The notes beneath the pieces were generated by a model. That model searched no databases. It saw only the letters and a program-made list of their open reading frames with translations, and had not been told where the DNA came from. Shown here in pieces: positions 23,710 to 33,629 of a stretch of DNA of 35,710 nt (position 1 is its first letter; each line of letters starts with the position of its first letter). Both the position numbers and the translations under genes were made by a program. This DNA is from Rhizobium sp. Q54 (lineage in GTDB: Bacteria; Pseudomonadota; Alphaproteobacteria; UBA2966; CAIVPW01): assembly GCA_945904955.1 (NCBI GenBank), contig CAMDPO010000024.1, positions 1 to 35,710 of the forward strand, read 5' to 3'.

Positions 23710-26151
23710 TTAGCCGACGCCGGCGCCCGACAGAACCTCGCGCTTGCCGACGCGGTCGGGGGCAGAGACGATGCCTTCGGTCTCCATGCGTTCGATGAGG
23801 CGGGCGGCGCGGTTGTAGCCGATTTGCAGGTGGCGCTGGACGAAGCTGGTCGAGGCGCGCTGCTCGCGCACCACGATCTGCACCGCTTCCTGGTAGAGCT
23901 CGTCGCCCCCGCCGCCCTCGCCCGGCATGCCCTCGCCGCCTTCGACAACCTCGGGCTCCATGGTGACTTCTTCCAGGTAGTCGGGCGTGCCCTGGCGCTT
24001 GAGCGCCTTCACCACCGCCTCGACTTCCGAGTCGGACACGAACGGGCCGTGCACGCGCTGCACACGCCCGCCGGACTCCATGAACAGCATGTCGCCCTGA
24101 CCCAAGAGCTGCTCGGCACCCTGCTCGTTCAGGATGGTGCGGCTGTCGATCTTCGACGTCACCTGGAACGAGATGCGCGTCGGGAAGTTCGCCTTGATGG
24201 TACCGGTGATGACGTCAACGGAAGGCCGTTGCGTGGCCATGATCAAGTGAATCCCGGCGGCGCGCGCCATCTGCGAGAGACGTTGAATTGCCGCCTCGAC
24301 GTCCTTGCCGGCGACCATCATCAAGTCGGCCATCTCGTCGACGACGACGACGATGAACGGCATGGCCTTGAGATCGAGCTCCTGCTCCTCGTAGATCGGC
24401 TCGCCGCTGCCGGCGTCGTAGCCGGTCTGCACGGTGCGCTTCGGCGACTCACCGTTCGCCAGCGCTTCGGCGACGCGCTGGTTGTAGCCGGCGACGTTGC
24501 GCACGCCGAGGCGTGACATGGAGCGGTAGCGCGTCTGCATCTCGCGCACGACCCACTTGAGCGCCACGACCGCCTTGCCCGGCTCGGTGACGACCGGCGC
24601 GAGTAGGTGCGGAATGCCGTCGTACACCGAGAGTTCCAGCATCTTGGGATCGATCAGAATCAGGCGGCACTGCTCCGGCGTCAGGCGGTAGAGCAGCGAC
24701 AGGATCATGGTGTTGACGGCAACCGACTTGCCCGAGCCGGTGGTACCGGCGATGAGCAGGTGCGGCATGCGCGACAGGTCGGACACCACCGGCTCACCGG
24801 CGATGTTCTTGCCGAGCGCCAAGGTCAGGCGGCCCGCGGTGGTCTCGTACTCGGGCGTCGAAAGCAGCTCGCGCAGATAGACGGTCTCGCGCTCGGCGTT
24901 CGGCAGCTCGATGCCGATCTTGTTGTGGCCCTGGATGACGGCGACGCGGGCGGAGATCGAGCTCATGGAGCGTGCGATGTCGTCGGCGAGGCCAATCACA
25001 CGAGACGTCTTGGTACCGGGTTGCGGATCGAGGTCGTAGCGGGTCACCACCGGGCCGGGGTTGACCTCGGAGATGGTGCCGTGGACGCCGAACTCGCCGA
25101 GCACTGTCTCCAGCAGACGCGCGTTCTGCTCCAGGCCCAGCTTGTTGAAATGGGCGGTGCGCGCGCCGGCGGGGCGTGCCTGCAACAACGACAGCGGCGG
25201 CAACTGGAACGAGTTGTCGCCGCCGAGATCGAGCGCGGGCTCCGCTTCGGCCTTGGCGCGCTTGCTGGTCTTGAGCGACGGCGTACGCGTTTTCACGCGC
25301 GAGGCTTCGTCGCGCTGCGGCGGAATGATGACGCCGGCGCGGCCTTCCTCGCGGATCGCGGGTACGCGCCCGCGCAGCGACGGCGCGGAGCGCTCGGATT
25401 TGATGCGCGGCTCGGGGCGGCCGTTGATACGCGGTTCCGGCCGCAGCAGCGCACCGGGGCTGCGGAGCGCGAGGGGCGTGCGGCGCACCAAGCCAACCAC
25501 ACCCAGCAAGCCGCGGCCAACGCCGACCGCCGAGGAGCGCGCGGCATCGACGGCACCGCCGCCCATGCCGCGCCATTCGCGCACCGACAGGCCGAGACTG
25601 AACACGAGGGCGGCGAGCGCGAGCAGAGCGACGAGGGTGTCCCACACCACGTGTGCGATCACGGGTGCGACCGAGATGCCGGCGGACTGGGCGAGCTTGT
25701 GCAGCAGGTCGCCGAGCACACCGCCGAGACCCGACTGGACAGGCCAGCCGGCGAAGCTCGGGAACGATGCGGCGACTGCCGCCGCGAACAGCAGCGAGAA
25801 CGGCGCCAGGGTGAGCTTGAGCCACAAGCGCGGCAGGCCCTGATGGACGAACAGGCGGTAGGCCCACGCCAGCATCAGGAACGGCACCAACGCGGCGCCG
25901 AGGCCGAGGGTCTGCAGAAGCAAGTCGGACGCGTACGCGCCCGGCATGCCGATCATGTTGCGCGGGCTCGTCACCGTGGCGTTGTTCCACGATGGATCGG
26001 CAGCGTTGTACGTGACGAGCGCCAGCCCGAGCAGCACGGCCGACGTAGCCAGCGTGACGCCGATCGCCTCGAACGTGCGATGGCGGAAGAACAGGCGCAG
26101 GCCGGCCGGGAGCAGGCCGCCGCGCGGCGCTTGCAGGGGTGCGTGCATCAT
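23710..26151 (-). CDS. ftsK: DNA translocase FtsK
   Basis: 813 residues. Four or five N-terminal membrane spans (about residues 30-190) anchor it at the septum. A Pro/Arg-rich linker (about 225-330) follows, shorter than in E. coli. The motor domain has Walker [14 protein letters not shown] near residue 465, Walker [15 protein letters not shown] near 604, and the [20 protein letters not shown] segment. The C-terminal winged-helix gamma domain, which reads KOPS sites ([19 protein letters not shown]), is intact. It pumps DNA and activates XerCD for chromosome separation. The ATG overlaps the aminotransferase stop (ATGA). Confidence 0.97.
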   Translation of the reverse strand: MMHAPLQAPRGGLLPAGLRLFFRHRTFEAIGVTLATSAVLLGLALVTYNAADPSWNNATVTSPRNMIGMPGAYASDLLLQTLGLGAALVPFLMLAWAYRLFVHQGLPRLWLKLTLAPFSLLFAAAVAASFPSFAGWPVQSGLGGVLGDLLHKLAQSAGISVAPVIAHVVWDTLVALLALAALVFSLGLSVREWRGMGGGAVDAARSSAVGVGRGLLGVVGLVRRTPLALRSPGALLRPEPRINGRPEPRIKSERSAPSLRGRVPAIREEGRAGVIIPPQRDEASRVKTRTPSLKTSKRAKAEAEPALDLGGDNSFQLPPLSLLQARPAGARTAHFNKLGLEQNARLLETVLGEFGVHGTISEVNPGPVVTRYDLDPQPGTKTSRVIGLADDIARSMSSISARVAVIQGHNKIGIELPNAERETVYLRELLSTPEYETTAGRLTLALGKNIAGEPVVSDLSRMPHLLIAGTTGSGKSVAVNTMILSLLYRLTPEQCRLILIDPKMLELSVYDGIPHLLAPVVTEPGKAVVALKWVVREMQTRYRSMSRLGVRNVAGYNQRVAEALANGESPKRTVQTGYDAGSGEPIYEEQELDLKAMPFIVVVVDEMADLMMVAGKDVEAAIQRLSQMARAAGIHLIMATQRPSVDVITGTIKANFPTRISFQVTSKIDSRTILNEQGAEQLLGQGDMLFMESGGRVQRVHGPFVSDSEVEAVVKALKRQGTPDYLEEVTMEPEVVEGGEGMPGEGGGGDELYQEAVQIVVREQRASTSFVQRHLQIGYNRAARLIERMETEGIVSAPDRVGKREVLSGAGVG

Positions 26152-27359
26152 CCTGGTGTACCCAGCGTGTCCACTATGCGTTCAACTGCGTCGGTGATGG
26201 TGGCGAGTTCGTCGACCAGCGCGACGCGCACGTATTTGGTGCCGGGGTTGGCGGCGCCGTCGCCGTGCCCGAGATAGGCGCCCGGCATCACGCGCAACGC
26301 GGCCTTGGACCACAAGCGGCGCGTGGCATCCTCGCCGTCGCCGACATCGAGCCAAAGAAAGAACGTGCCCTCGGGACGGCGGAAGCCGAAGCGATTGCCG
26401 AGCACGCGCTCGGCGACGTCGAATTTCTGTCCATAGTCCTTGCGGGTCGCGGCGACGTGGGCGTCGTCGACCCACAGCGCGGCGGATGCGGCGAGCAGCG
26501 GGCCGGGCATGGTGGGCGCGGCATAGGCCCGGAAGCGTGCGAAGGCCGCAATGACCTTTTCGTCGCCGGCGGCGAAACCGGAGCGCAGACCCGGCACCGA
26601 CGAGCGCTTGGACAGCGAATGGAACACGACGACGTTGTCGAGGGAGCCGGTGCGCGCCGCGATCTCGAGGGCGCCGACCGGCGGGGTGCCCGAGTAGATC
26701 TCCGCGTAGCACTCGTCTACGGCGAGCACGAAGCCGTACTGGCGCGCGAGCCGAATGAGATTCTCCAGATACGTCGCATTGGCGACGCTGCCCTGCGGAT
26801 TGGACGGCGAGCACAAGTAGCAAAGCGCGGTGCGCGCGAGCACGTCACCGGGCAGCGCCGCGAAGTCGGGCAGGTTGCCGGTGGCAGGCGTGGCCGCGAC
26901 GAACATCGGCTCGGCGCCGGTGCCAACGGCGGCGCCAGCGTAGGCGACGTAATAGGGGTTCGGCAGTAGCACGACGGGGCGCGTGCCAGCATCGAGCGGC
27001 GGCACCGCGACCTGGGCGATCAGGAACAAGCCCTCGCGGCTGCCCGACAGGGCGACCACGTTGCGCTCGGCCGACAGCAGGCCCTCGGCCAGGCGATAGC
27101 GCCGGCGCAGGTAGGCCACCACGGCCTCGCGGAACTCGACGGAGCCACGCAGGGCGGGGTAGCGGCCCCATTCGGCGCGGCGCTCCTCGACCTTTTTGGC
27201 GACGAAGTCGGGGAACGCGTGGCGCGGCTCGCCCAGGGCGAGGTCGATCGAAGTTCGGTTGGGTGCGGGCGTCAGGGTGCTCAAAAGCTTGTCGAGACGG
27301 GTAAATGGGCCATCGCCCAGGGACATCAGACGCTCTCCGAGGTGTCGGCTCACGCCCAT
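26148..27359 (-). CDS. Class I/II PLP aminotransferase (DapC-like)
   Basis: 403 residues from the ATG at 27357-27359, with a GAGG site about 8 bases before; the next ATG is at 27326. PLP fold type I motifs are [39 protein letters not shown] and [19 protein letters not shown] follows, and [16 protein letters not shown] holds the Schiff-base Lys near residue 249. The closest functional group is succinyldiaminopimelate aminotransferase, the lysine-pathway enzyme that alphaproteobacteria encode next to ftsK. Aspartate or alanine transamination is not excluded. It is coupled to ftsK and preceded by the promoter-bearing 292-bp gap. Confidence 0.88.
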   Translation of the reverse strand: MGVSRHLGERLMSLGDGPFTRLDKLLSTLTPAPNRTSIDLALGEPRHAFPDFVAKKVEERRAEWGRYPALRGSVEFREAVVAYLRRRYRLAEGLLSAERNVVALSGSREGLFLIAQVAVPPLDAGTRPVVLLPNPYYVAYAGAAVGTGAEPMFVAATPATGNLPDFAALPGDVLARTALCYLCSPSNPQGSVANATYLENLIRLARQYGFVLAVDECYAEIYSGTPPVGALEIAARTGSLDNVVVFHSLSKRSSVPGLRSGFAAGDEKVIAAFARFRAYAAPTMPGPLLAASAALWVDDAHVAATRKDYGQKFDVAERVLGNRFGFRRPEGTFFLWLDVGDGEDATRRLWSKAALRVMPGAYLGHGDGAANPGTKYVRVALVDELATITDAVERIVDTLGTPG

Positions 27360-27422
27360 GAGCCGGCCTCAAGCGTCGTAACAAGACTACGCATTAACCC
27401 CATGATATGGGCCGCAGATTGA

Positions 27423-27608
27423 AAAAGAAAGGGAGCCCGTCACCGGGTCGAGCCCGGAGACCGCCGCATATGAAATGCGGCGGATATGCAGATCACGAGC
27501 TCGTTACGGACTGTGGCGAGTCCCGGCCTTTCCTGCCGGACCTTGTCCCTGGGGCGCGTAAATTACGCGGGATTACGCGGACCAAGCGCCTCTGCGGGGC
27601 GGATTACC
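27423..27608 (-). ncRNA. Candidate structured RNA or long leader before the aminotransferase gene
   Basis: No open frame of coding character occupies 27360-27651. The minus strand carries a consensus promoter at its right end and then about 185 bases dense in hairpins. One is CGCGTAA/TTACGCG (27555-27569), beside a direct repeat of ATTACGCGG (27562-27570 and 27572-27580). A second is GTCC-GGC/GCC-GGGAC near 27519-27545. The third is a perfect 9-bp stem CCGCCGCAT/ATGCGGCGG (27461-27483). The last, CCCG-GTGA-CGGG (27436-27447), has a GNRA-type loop and is followed by CTCCCTTTCTTTTTC, like an imperfect terminator. It matches none of the RNA families I know. It is either a small RNA or a regulated leader of the gene starting at 27359. 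Confidence 0.4.
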
Positions 27609-27612
27609 ACGA

Positions 27613-27641
27613 ATAGTATCGTTCGGTACGTTTAGTGTCAA
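27613..27641 (-). promoter_or_regulatory. Near-consensus sigma-70 promoter
   Basis: On the minus strand TTGACA (27636-27641) and TACTAT (27613-27618) are separated by exactly 17 bases. The -35 is perfect, the -10 one base off. It stands 10 bases after the antiporter's stop and fires towards the structured region and the aminotransferase-ftsK genes, with initiation expected near 27605-27608. Confidence 0.7.
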
Positions 27642-27651
27642 CGGCGAAAGC

Positions 27652-29370
27652 TTAGTCGCTGGTCCCCGCCGCCATCCGGGTGGCGTCGATGTAGCCGACC
27701 ATGCCGAGGGCGATTTCGCGCTCGCCCATGATGACGTGGCTGGCGCCGAGCGCCTTGAGGTGGGCGACCTCGGCGTCGGAGTGGGCGCGCGCGACGATCG
27801 ACAAGAACGGGTTGATGGTGCGTGCCTGCTGGACGACGCGGCCGGCCTCGAACGCATTCGGGATGGCAACGAGCAGCCACTTGGCCTCGGTCAGGTTGGC
27901 GGCGGCGAGCACGTTGCGGCGCACGGCGTTCTCGGTGAGCACGGCGAAGCCACGCGCGCGCGCGAGTGCGCCGAGCTCGTCGTTGTCCTCGATCACCAGC
28001 ACCGGCACGTCGAGGTGTTTCAGCTCGGCAGCAGCGAGGCTACCGACGCGGCCGTAGCCGACGACGATGGCGTGGGCGGTGAAGTCGATGGGCGACGGCG
28101 CTGGCTCGACGGCAATCGCGTCGACCTGCACGTCGTGCTCGGCCTTGCCTTCCTTGGTGTCGGCGACGAGGCGCTCGGCGGCCACGAAGAACAGCGGGTT
28201 GAGGACGATCGAGAGCAGCGCGCCCGCCAGAATCAGGTCTTGGCCTTCCGGCGGCAGCAGACCGAGCTCGACGCCGAGCGCCGCCAGGATGAACGAGAAC
28301 TCGCCGATCTGGGCGAGCGACGCCGAGATGGTGAGAGCCGTCGAGTGCGGGTGGCGGAACAGCCGCACGATAACGTAGGCCGCCGCCGACTTGCCGAGCA
28401 CGATGATGCCGAGGGTGGCGAGCACGAACCACGTCTCGCGCACGACGATCATCGGATCGAACAGCATGCCGACCGAGACGAAGAACAGCACAGCGAAGGC
28501 ATCGCGGAGCGGCAGCGATTCCTGCGCCGCCTGCTGGCTGAGCTCGGACTCGGCGAGGATCATGCCGGCGAAGAACGCGCCGAGCGCGAACGAGACGTCG
28601 AACAGCATCGCGGCGCCGTAGGCGAAGCCGAGGGCGATGGCGAGCACCGCCAGGCGGAACAGCTCGCGCGAGCCCGAGTAGGCGACATAGTGCAGCAGCA
28701 TCGGCACGAGCCTGCGGCCGACGACGAGCATCAGCGCGACGAATAGTGCCACCTTGCCGATCGTGATGGCGACGGCGCCGAGGATGCCGGCGAGGTCGGC
28801 GGTGGCGGCGGCCGTGATGCCGCCCGCCAGCGTCTCTTCGACGCGGGCGAGCTGGGGGATCGCCGGCAGCAGCACGAGCGCGAGAACCATGGCGAGGTCC
28901 TCGACGATCAGCCAGCCGACGGCGATGCGGCCGCGTTCCGACTCGAGCAAGTGGCGCTCGGTCATGGCACGCAGCAGCACGACGGTGGAGGCGACCGAGA
29001 GGGCGAGCCCGAACACCAGACCGGCGGTGTCGTCCCAGCCGGCCCAGCGCGCCAGGCCCCAGCCGAGGGCGGTGGCGACGGCGATCTGCACCAGCGCGCC
29101 GGGGATGGCGATGGCGCGCACCGACAACAGGTCGCGCAGCGAGAAATGCAGGCCGACGCCGAACATCAGCAGGATGACGCCGATCTCGGCGAGCTGGCTG
29201 GCGAGATCGGAGTCGGCAACGATGCCGGGGGTGAACGGACCGGCGACGATGCCGGCGGCCAGGTAGCCGACGATCGGCGGCAGGCGCAGGCGGTTGGCAA
29301 TGGTCGCGAAGATGAACGCCAGCACGAGGCCGGCGACGATGGTGGCGATCAGGGGTGTGGAGTGCGACAT
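27652..29370 (-). CDS. ybaL: CPA2 cation:proton antiporter with RCK domain (YbaL-type)
   Basis: 572 residues. The start STPLIATIVAGLVLAFIFATI and the stretch AGPFTPGIVADSDLASQLAE, followed by GVILLMFGVGLHFSLRDLL, closely resemble E. coli YbaL. About twelve or thirteen membrane spans fill residues 6-400. SVASTVVLLRAM and GWLIVEDLAMVL contain the polar residues of the ion path (Asp in VED). A cytoplasmic NAD-binding TrkA-N domain (HAIVVGYGRVGSLAAAEL) occupies about 430-550 and should gate transport by nucleotide. The exact cation (K+ or Na+) is not determined. Monocistronic. Confidence 0.92.
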   Translation of the reverse strand: MSHSTPLIATIVAGLVLAFIFATIANRLRLPPIVGYLAAGIVAGPFTPGIVADSDLASQLAEIGVILLMFGVGLHFSLRDLLSVRAIAIPGALVQIAVATALGWGLARWAGWDDTAGLVFGLALSVASTVVLLRAMTERHLLESERGRIAVGWLIVEDLAMVLALVLLPAIPQLARVEETLAGGITAAATADLAGILGAVAITIGKVALFVALMLVVGRRLVPMLLHYVAYSGSRELFRLAVLAIALGFAYGAAMLFDVSFALGAFFAGMILAESELSQQAAQESLPLRDAFAVLFFVSVGMLFDPMIVVRETWFVLATLGIIVLGKSAAAYVIVRLFRHPHSTALTISASLAQIGEFSFILAALGVELGLLPPEGQDLILAGALLSIVLNPLFFVAAERLVADTKEGKAEHDVQVDAIAVEPAPSPIDFTAHAIVVGYGRVGSLAAAELKHLDVPVLVIEDNDELGALARARGFAVLTENAVRRNVLAAANLTEAKWLLVAIPNAFEAGRVVQQARTINPFLSIVARAHSDAEVAHLKALGASHVIMGEREIALGMVGYIDATRMAAGTSD

Positions 29371-29421
29371 GCGGCGGCCAACTTAGCAGGCAGGGCGCGC
29401 GCCTCGCGATGTAGGCCGTGT

Positions 29422-29455
29422 AAAACAAACGGGCCGGGGCTTGTGGCCCCGGCCC
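29422..29455 (-). terminator. Strong intrinsic terminator of the glnK-amtB operon
   Basis: GGGCCGGGGC (29431-29440) pairs with GCCCCGGCCC (29446-29455) around a short loop. On the minus strand the stem is followed by GTTTGTTTTA. It begins 23 bases after the amtB stop and separates it from the antiporter gene. Confidence 0.92.
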
Positions 29456-29478
29456 GCGTGGCAGACGTCTTGTTTCGG

Positions 29479-30786
29479 TTAGACGACGCTCTCGCCGTGG
29501 AGAGCGATGTCGAGGCCTTCGCGTTCCTGCATCTCTTCGACACGCAGGCCGATGGTGGCCTTGATGCCCCAGAGGATCAGCAGGCTGACGATGCCGCTCC
29601 ACAGGAGCGTAGCGCCGACGCCGATGAGCTGCGTGACGATCTGGCCGGCGTCGCCGTCGACCAAGCCGTCGAAGCCCTCGCCGCCGATCGCCGCCGTGGC
29701 GAACACGCCGGTGAGGAGCGCGCCGGTGATGCCACCGATGCAGTGCACGCCGAACACGTCGAGGGAGTCGTCATAACCCATGCGCGGCTTGAGCCAGGCG
29801 ACCGCCCAGTAGCAAACCACGCCGGCAATGCCACCGATGAGCAGCGCGCTGCCCGGGGTGACGAAGCCGGATGCCGGGGTGATGGCGACGAGGCCGGCGA
29901 CGGCGCCGGACGCAATACCGAGCACCGACGGCTTCTTGGCCATGAACCATTCCGCGAACATCCACGTGAGCGCGGCAGCAGCAGTGGCGATCTGGGTGAC
30001 CGCCATCGCCATGCCGGCGTTGGTGTCGGCGTTGACCGACGAGCCGGCGTTGAAGCCGAACCAGCCGACCCAGAGCAGCGACGCGCCGATGACCGTGAAG
30101 CCGACGTTGTGCGGCGCCAGGTTCTCCTTGCGGTAGCCGATGCGCGGGCCAAGCACGTAGGCGGCCATCAACGCGGCGATGCCGGAGTTGATGTGCACGA
30201 CGGTGCCGCCGGCGAAGTCGAGCACGCCCATCTCGAACAGCCAGCCGCCCGGCTCCCACACCCAATGGGCGATGGGGGCGTAGACGAGGATCGACCACAA
30301 GCCGATGAACCACAGCAGCGCCGAGAACTTCATGCGGTCTGCCATGGCGCCGGTGATGAGCGCCGCGGTGATGATGGCGAAGGTCATCTGGAAGGTCATG
30401 AAGACCGATTCCGGAATGGTCGCCGCCAGTCCGTGCGCCGCATCGAGCTCCATGCCGGAAAGCAGGAAGCGATCGAAGCCGCCGAGGAACGCGCCGCCCT
30501 CGGTCAACGCCAGCGAGTAGCCGACGACCGTCCAGATCACCGTCACAAGCGCGGTGATGGCGAAGCTCTGCATCATGGTGGAGAGGACGTTCTTCTTGCG
30601 CACCATGCCGGCGTAGAACAACGCGACGCCGGGGATGGTCATCAAGAGGACCAGTGCGGTCGACGTAAGCATCCACGCCGTGTCACCGGTATCGAACTCG
30701 ACGTCCTGCGCAAGCGCAGGCGACGCGAGCAACAAGATCGATGCGAGGGCGCCGAAGGCCCCCGCCTTGGGCATCGAGAATTTCAT
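29479..30786 (-). CDS. amtB: Ammonium transporter AmtB
   Basis: 435 residues behind a very strong AGGAGGGGG site. A cleavable signal peptide (residues 1-26, SILLLASPALAQ) is typical of AmtB, followed by eleven membrane spans. The pore twin histidines are in GGTVVHINSG and FGVHCIGGITGALL. The external Phe gate region SVFMTFQMTFAIITAALI and the DTAWMLTSTALVLLMTIPG start are also present. It conducts ammonium into the cell as a trimer. GlnK, encoded 11 bases upstream, plugs the pore when nitrogen is plentiful. Confidence 0.97.
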   Translation of the reverse strand: MKFSMPKAGAFGALASILLLASPALAQDVEFDTGDTAWMLTSTALVLLMTIPGVALFYAGMVRKKNVLSTMMQSFAITALVTVIWTVVGYSLALTEGGAFLGGFDRFLLSGMELDAAHGLAATIPESVFMTFQMTFAIITAALITGAMADRMKFSALLWFIGLWSILVYAPIAHWVWEPGGWLFEMGVLDFAGGTVVHINSGIAALMAAYVLGPRIGYRKENLAPHNVGFTVIGASLLWVGWFGFNAGSSVNADTNAGMAMAVTQIATAAAALTWMFAEWFMAKKPSVLGIASGAVAGLVAITPASGFVTPGSALLIGGIAGVVCYWAVAWLKPRMGYDDSLDVFGVHCIGGITGALLTGVFATAAIGGEGFDGLVDGDAGQIVTQLIGVGATLLWSGIVSLLILWGIKATIGLRVEEMQEREGLDIALHGESVV

Positions 30787-30797
30787 GGCACCCCCTC

Positions 30798-31277
<480 letters not shown>

Positions 31278-31337
31278 CTACGAACTGCTCACTCCCTGAG
31301 CATAAATTAACCAATGCATACGAATTAGGCAGGGACC

Positions 31338-32561
31338 GTGCCCGCAGTACGAGCATTCGATACGGATGTCGCCATCGTCGGCGGCGGCATGGTCGGCCAG
31401 ACCTTGGCATTGGCCCTGGCGGGAGCCGGGGTCGAGGTGACGGTGCTCGAACGTGCCGCGCCCGAGGCGGCGCTGGCGCCGACCTTCGATGGGCGCGCCT
31501 CAGCCATCGCCTATGCCAGCGCCCGCCTCTTGGCCGGCATCGGCGCTTGGGAGGCACTGGCGCCGCATGCGCAGCCGATCCTCGACATCCGCGTGTCGGA
31601 CGGCGAGTCGCTCCTGTTCCTGCACTACGACCACCGCGAGTTGGCCGCCGGGCAGCCGTTCGGGCACCTGATCGAGAACCGCCACATCCGCTTCAGCTTG
31701 TTTGCCGCGATGGCGCGCGCCGGCGTGCGCGTGCGGGCGCCGGTCGAGGTGCGCGGCATCACGACCGACGAGTTCGGTGCGACGGTGACGTTTGCCGACG
31801 GCACGACCGTACGCACGCGACTTCTGGTGGGGGCCGACGGCGCGCGCTCGTTCGTGCGCGCGCAAGCGGGCATTCGCAGTCGCGGCTGGGAATACCCGCA
31901 GGCGGGCATCGTGCTGACGGTGGCGCACGAGCTGGATCACGAGGGCATCGCCCACGAGCGCTTCCTGCCGTCGGGCCCGTTCGCCATCCTGCCGCTGCCG
32001 GGCCGGCGCTCGTCCCTGGTGTGGACCGAGCGGCGCGACATGGCGGCGCAGATCACGGCGCTCGACGACGAGCGCTTTGCCGAAGAGTTGCGCGATCGCT
32101 TCGGGGATTTCCTGGGCGACGTGCAGCCGAGCGGTCCGCGCTGGAGCTATCCCCTCGCGTTCCACCGGGCCGAGACGTACGTGGCGCAGCGCACGGCGCT
32201 GGCCGGCGACGCAGCGCACACGTTGCATCCCCTGGCGGGCCAAGGTCTGAACCTCGGCTTGCGCGATGCGGCTGCGCTGGCCGAGGTGATCGTCGACGCG
32301 CGGCGCCTGGGGCTCGACTTCGGCGCCGCCGACCAGTTGGCGCGCTATGAGAAGTGGCGGCGGCTGGACGCGGTGGCGTTGATCGCGGTCACCGACGGAT
32401 TGAACCGCCTGTTCTCGAACGACGTGGCGCCGATCCGCTTGGGACGCGACGTCGGGCTTGGGCTGGTCAACCTGCTGCCGCCGCTGAAGCGCGTGTTCGT
32501 CGGCCACGCGCGCGGCACTTCCGGGAAGCTGCCGCGGTTGCTGCTCGGCGAAGCGCTGTAG
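31338..32561 (+). CDS. ubiH: UbiH/COQ6-family FAD-dependent hydroxylase
   Basis: 407 residues from a GTG at 31338 (AGGGA just upstream; no ATG fits before the FAD loop). It carries VAIVGGGMVGQTLALALA (dinucleotide loop), GDAAHTLHPLAGQGLNLGLRD (FAD/NADPH contact) and the middle LVGADGARSFVRAQAGI. The family adds hydroxyls to the ubiquinone ring. Alphaproteobacteria have several such enzymes (UbiH, UbiF, UbiL, UbiM) of differing position specificity, so the symbol is the general one. Monocistronic on the plus strand, opposite to glnK. Confidence 0.85.
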   Translation: MPAVRAFDTDVAIVGGGMVGQTLALALAGAGVEVTVLERAAPEAALAPTFDGRASAIAYASARLLAGIGAWEALAPHAQPILDIRVSDGESLLFLHYDHRELAAGQPFGHLIENRHIRFSLFAAMARAGVRVRAPVEVRGITTDEFGATVTFADGTTVRTRLLVGADGARSFVRAQAGIRSRGWEYPQAGIVLTVAHELDHEGIAHERFLPSGPFAILPLPGRRSSLVWTERRDMAAQITALDDERFAEELRDRFGDFLGDVQPSGPRWSYPLAFHRAETYVAQRTALAGDAAHTLHPLAGQGLNLGLRDAAALAEVIVDARRLGLDFGAADQLARYEKWRRLDAVALIAVTDGLNRLFSNDVAPIRLGRDVGLGLVNLLPPLKRVFVGHARGTSGKLPRLLLGEAL

Positions 32562-32905
32562 CCGGCACCTGTCATTGAGAGCACCTTGCGGGCGAGGGCG
32601 CTCGGCGCGAACGGCTTCTGCAGGAAGGCGGCGGCGGGGCGCGGGTTGCCTTCGATCGCGTCGTCGCCGTAGCCGGAGATGAACATGACCTTCATCGCTG
32701 CATGCAATGCCGACAGCTTGTCCGCGAGCTGGCGGCCGCTCATGCGCGGCATCAGCAGGTCGGTGAGGAGCAGGTGAATCGGCGCGGAGTAGCGCTCGAC
32801 CATGGCCATCGCCTCGATCAGGCAGCCGGTCGCCAGCACCTGGTAGCCCTCGTTGGTGAGCGTGAGGTGCACGATGTCGCGCACCATACTCGAACCGTTG
32901 GTCAT
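32562..32905 (-). pseudogene. Degenerate response-regulator receiver domain
   Basis: The frame from the ATG at 32905 encodes most of a receiver domain: MVRDIVHLTLTNEGYQVLAT, the phosphoacceptor Asp in IHLLLTDLLMPRMSGRQL, MFISGYGDDAIEG and the Lys in AFLQKPFAPSALARKVL. The first strand with its paired acidic residues is missing, since only MTNGSS precedes MVRDIV. No stop follows the domain: the frame runs on to 32345 as antisense of ubiH. It resembles the C-terminal receiver of a hybrid histidine kinase. Without the acidic pocket it should not be phosphorylated, so it is probably a remnant. A shortened single-domain regulator is less likely. Confidence 0.55.
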
Positions 32906-32974
32906 TTCCCCGCGGGCGCAGACTGGTCGCGGTGGGGGGGGGCCGAGGAAGCCCCAACATACGGGACGGTTCGC

Positions 32975-33406
32975 CTAGGGTTCGCGAGTCAGGCCGGCAC
33001 GCACCAAAGCGGCCGTATAGGCCGCGAACAGCTCGTCCTGGTGCTCGCCGAGCTCGCGCAGGTAGGCCCACGTGTAGAGCCCGGTGTCGTGCAGGTCGTC
33101 GAAGCGGATGCGCACGGCGTAGTGGCCGACCGCCTCGAGGCCGATGATGCTGACGAACTTGCGGCCGGCGATCAGCCGCTTTTGCTGTGAGCCATGGCCG
33201 CGCACTTCGGCGGACGGGCTTTCGACGCGCAGCAATTCGGCGGACAGCACGAAGCGCGCACCGTCGGCGAAGGCGACCTCGACCGACTTGTCGGCGCGAC
33301 GCAGCTTCAGCTCGGTGCAGCGGGTGCGGTCGGCGGCGGCCGGCGTCTCCTGGGGAGAGCGCTGTTCGGCGACGACGGGCGTGACGTCCGGCTTGGTCTT
33401 GTTCAT
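32975..33406 (-). CDS. DUF971-domain protein
   Basis: 143 residues from the ATG at 33404-33406 behind GAGAGGG. After a 30-residue polar start, the DUF971 (gamma-butyrobetaine hydroxylase N-domain-like) fold is clear: TELKLRRADKSVEVAFADG, FVLSAELLRVESPSAEV and AVRIRFDDLHDTGLYTWAYL. The domain is found alone or fused in proteins linked with Fe-S metabolism (near ApbC/Mrp) and its role is not established. The basic segment GHGSQQKRLIAGRK is a variation in the middle. It is the last gene of a four-gene operon, 13 bases after Trm112. Confidence 0.88.
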   Translation of the reverse strand: MNKTKPDVTPVVAEQRSPQETPAAADRTRCTELKLRRADKSVEVAFADGARFVLSAELLRVESPSAEVRGHGSQQKRLIAGRKFVSIIGLEAVGHYAVRIRFDDLHDTGLYTWAYLRELGEHQDELFAAYTAALVRAGLTREP

Positions 33407-33419
33407 GGCAACGCCCTCT

Positions 33420-33620
33420 CTATCGCTTCGCTTTCGCGGTTGGCTCATCGAGGTTGCGGGCTTCGTCCACCAGCATGATCGGAATGCCGTCGCGGATCGG
33501 ATAGGCGAGGCGCGCGGCATCGCTGATCAGCTCTTGGGCGCCGGCGTCGTAGCGCAGCGGCTCCTTGGTGAGCGGACATACGAGAATCTCGAGCAGACGC
33601 GGATCGATTCCGGCGGGCAC
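33420..33620 (-). CDS. Trm112-family small zinc-ribbon-like protein (UPF0434/YcaR)
   Basis: 66 residues from a GTG at 33618-33620 with an AGGAG site directly upstream. The conserved [17 protein letters not shown] start and [19 protein letters not shown] end define the family. In eukaryotes Trm112 activates methyltransferases; bacterial versions probably serve as methyltransferase partners too. Only one Cys remains (residue 15), as is usual for this bacterial branch. Nine bases separate it from the LON-domain gene. Confidence 0.95.
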   Translation of the reverse strand: MPAGIDPRLLEILVCPLTKEPLRYDAGAQELISDAARLAYPIRDGIPIMLVDEARNLDEPTAKAKR

Positions 33621-33629
33621 CGTGGTCTC

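Noticed and set aside
27423-27608. Considered as RNase P RNA, SRP RNA, two-piece tmRNA or 6S RNA
   Set aside because: The GGAAAG-CCGGGACTC stretch is only superficially like RNase P RNA and the region is too short. The SRP GGAAGG-AGCAGC core, the tmRNA tRNA-like ends and the long rod of 6S RNA are all absent.
32934-32942. Run of nine G, considered as a phase-variable tract controlling the receiver fragment
   Set aside because: None of the frames through the tract restores the missing first strand of the receiver, and no promoter elements flank it.
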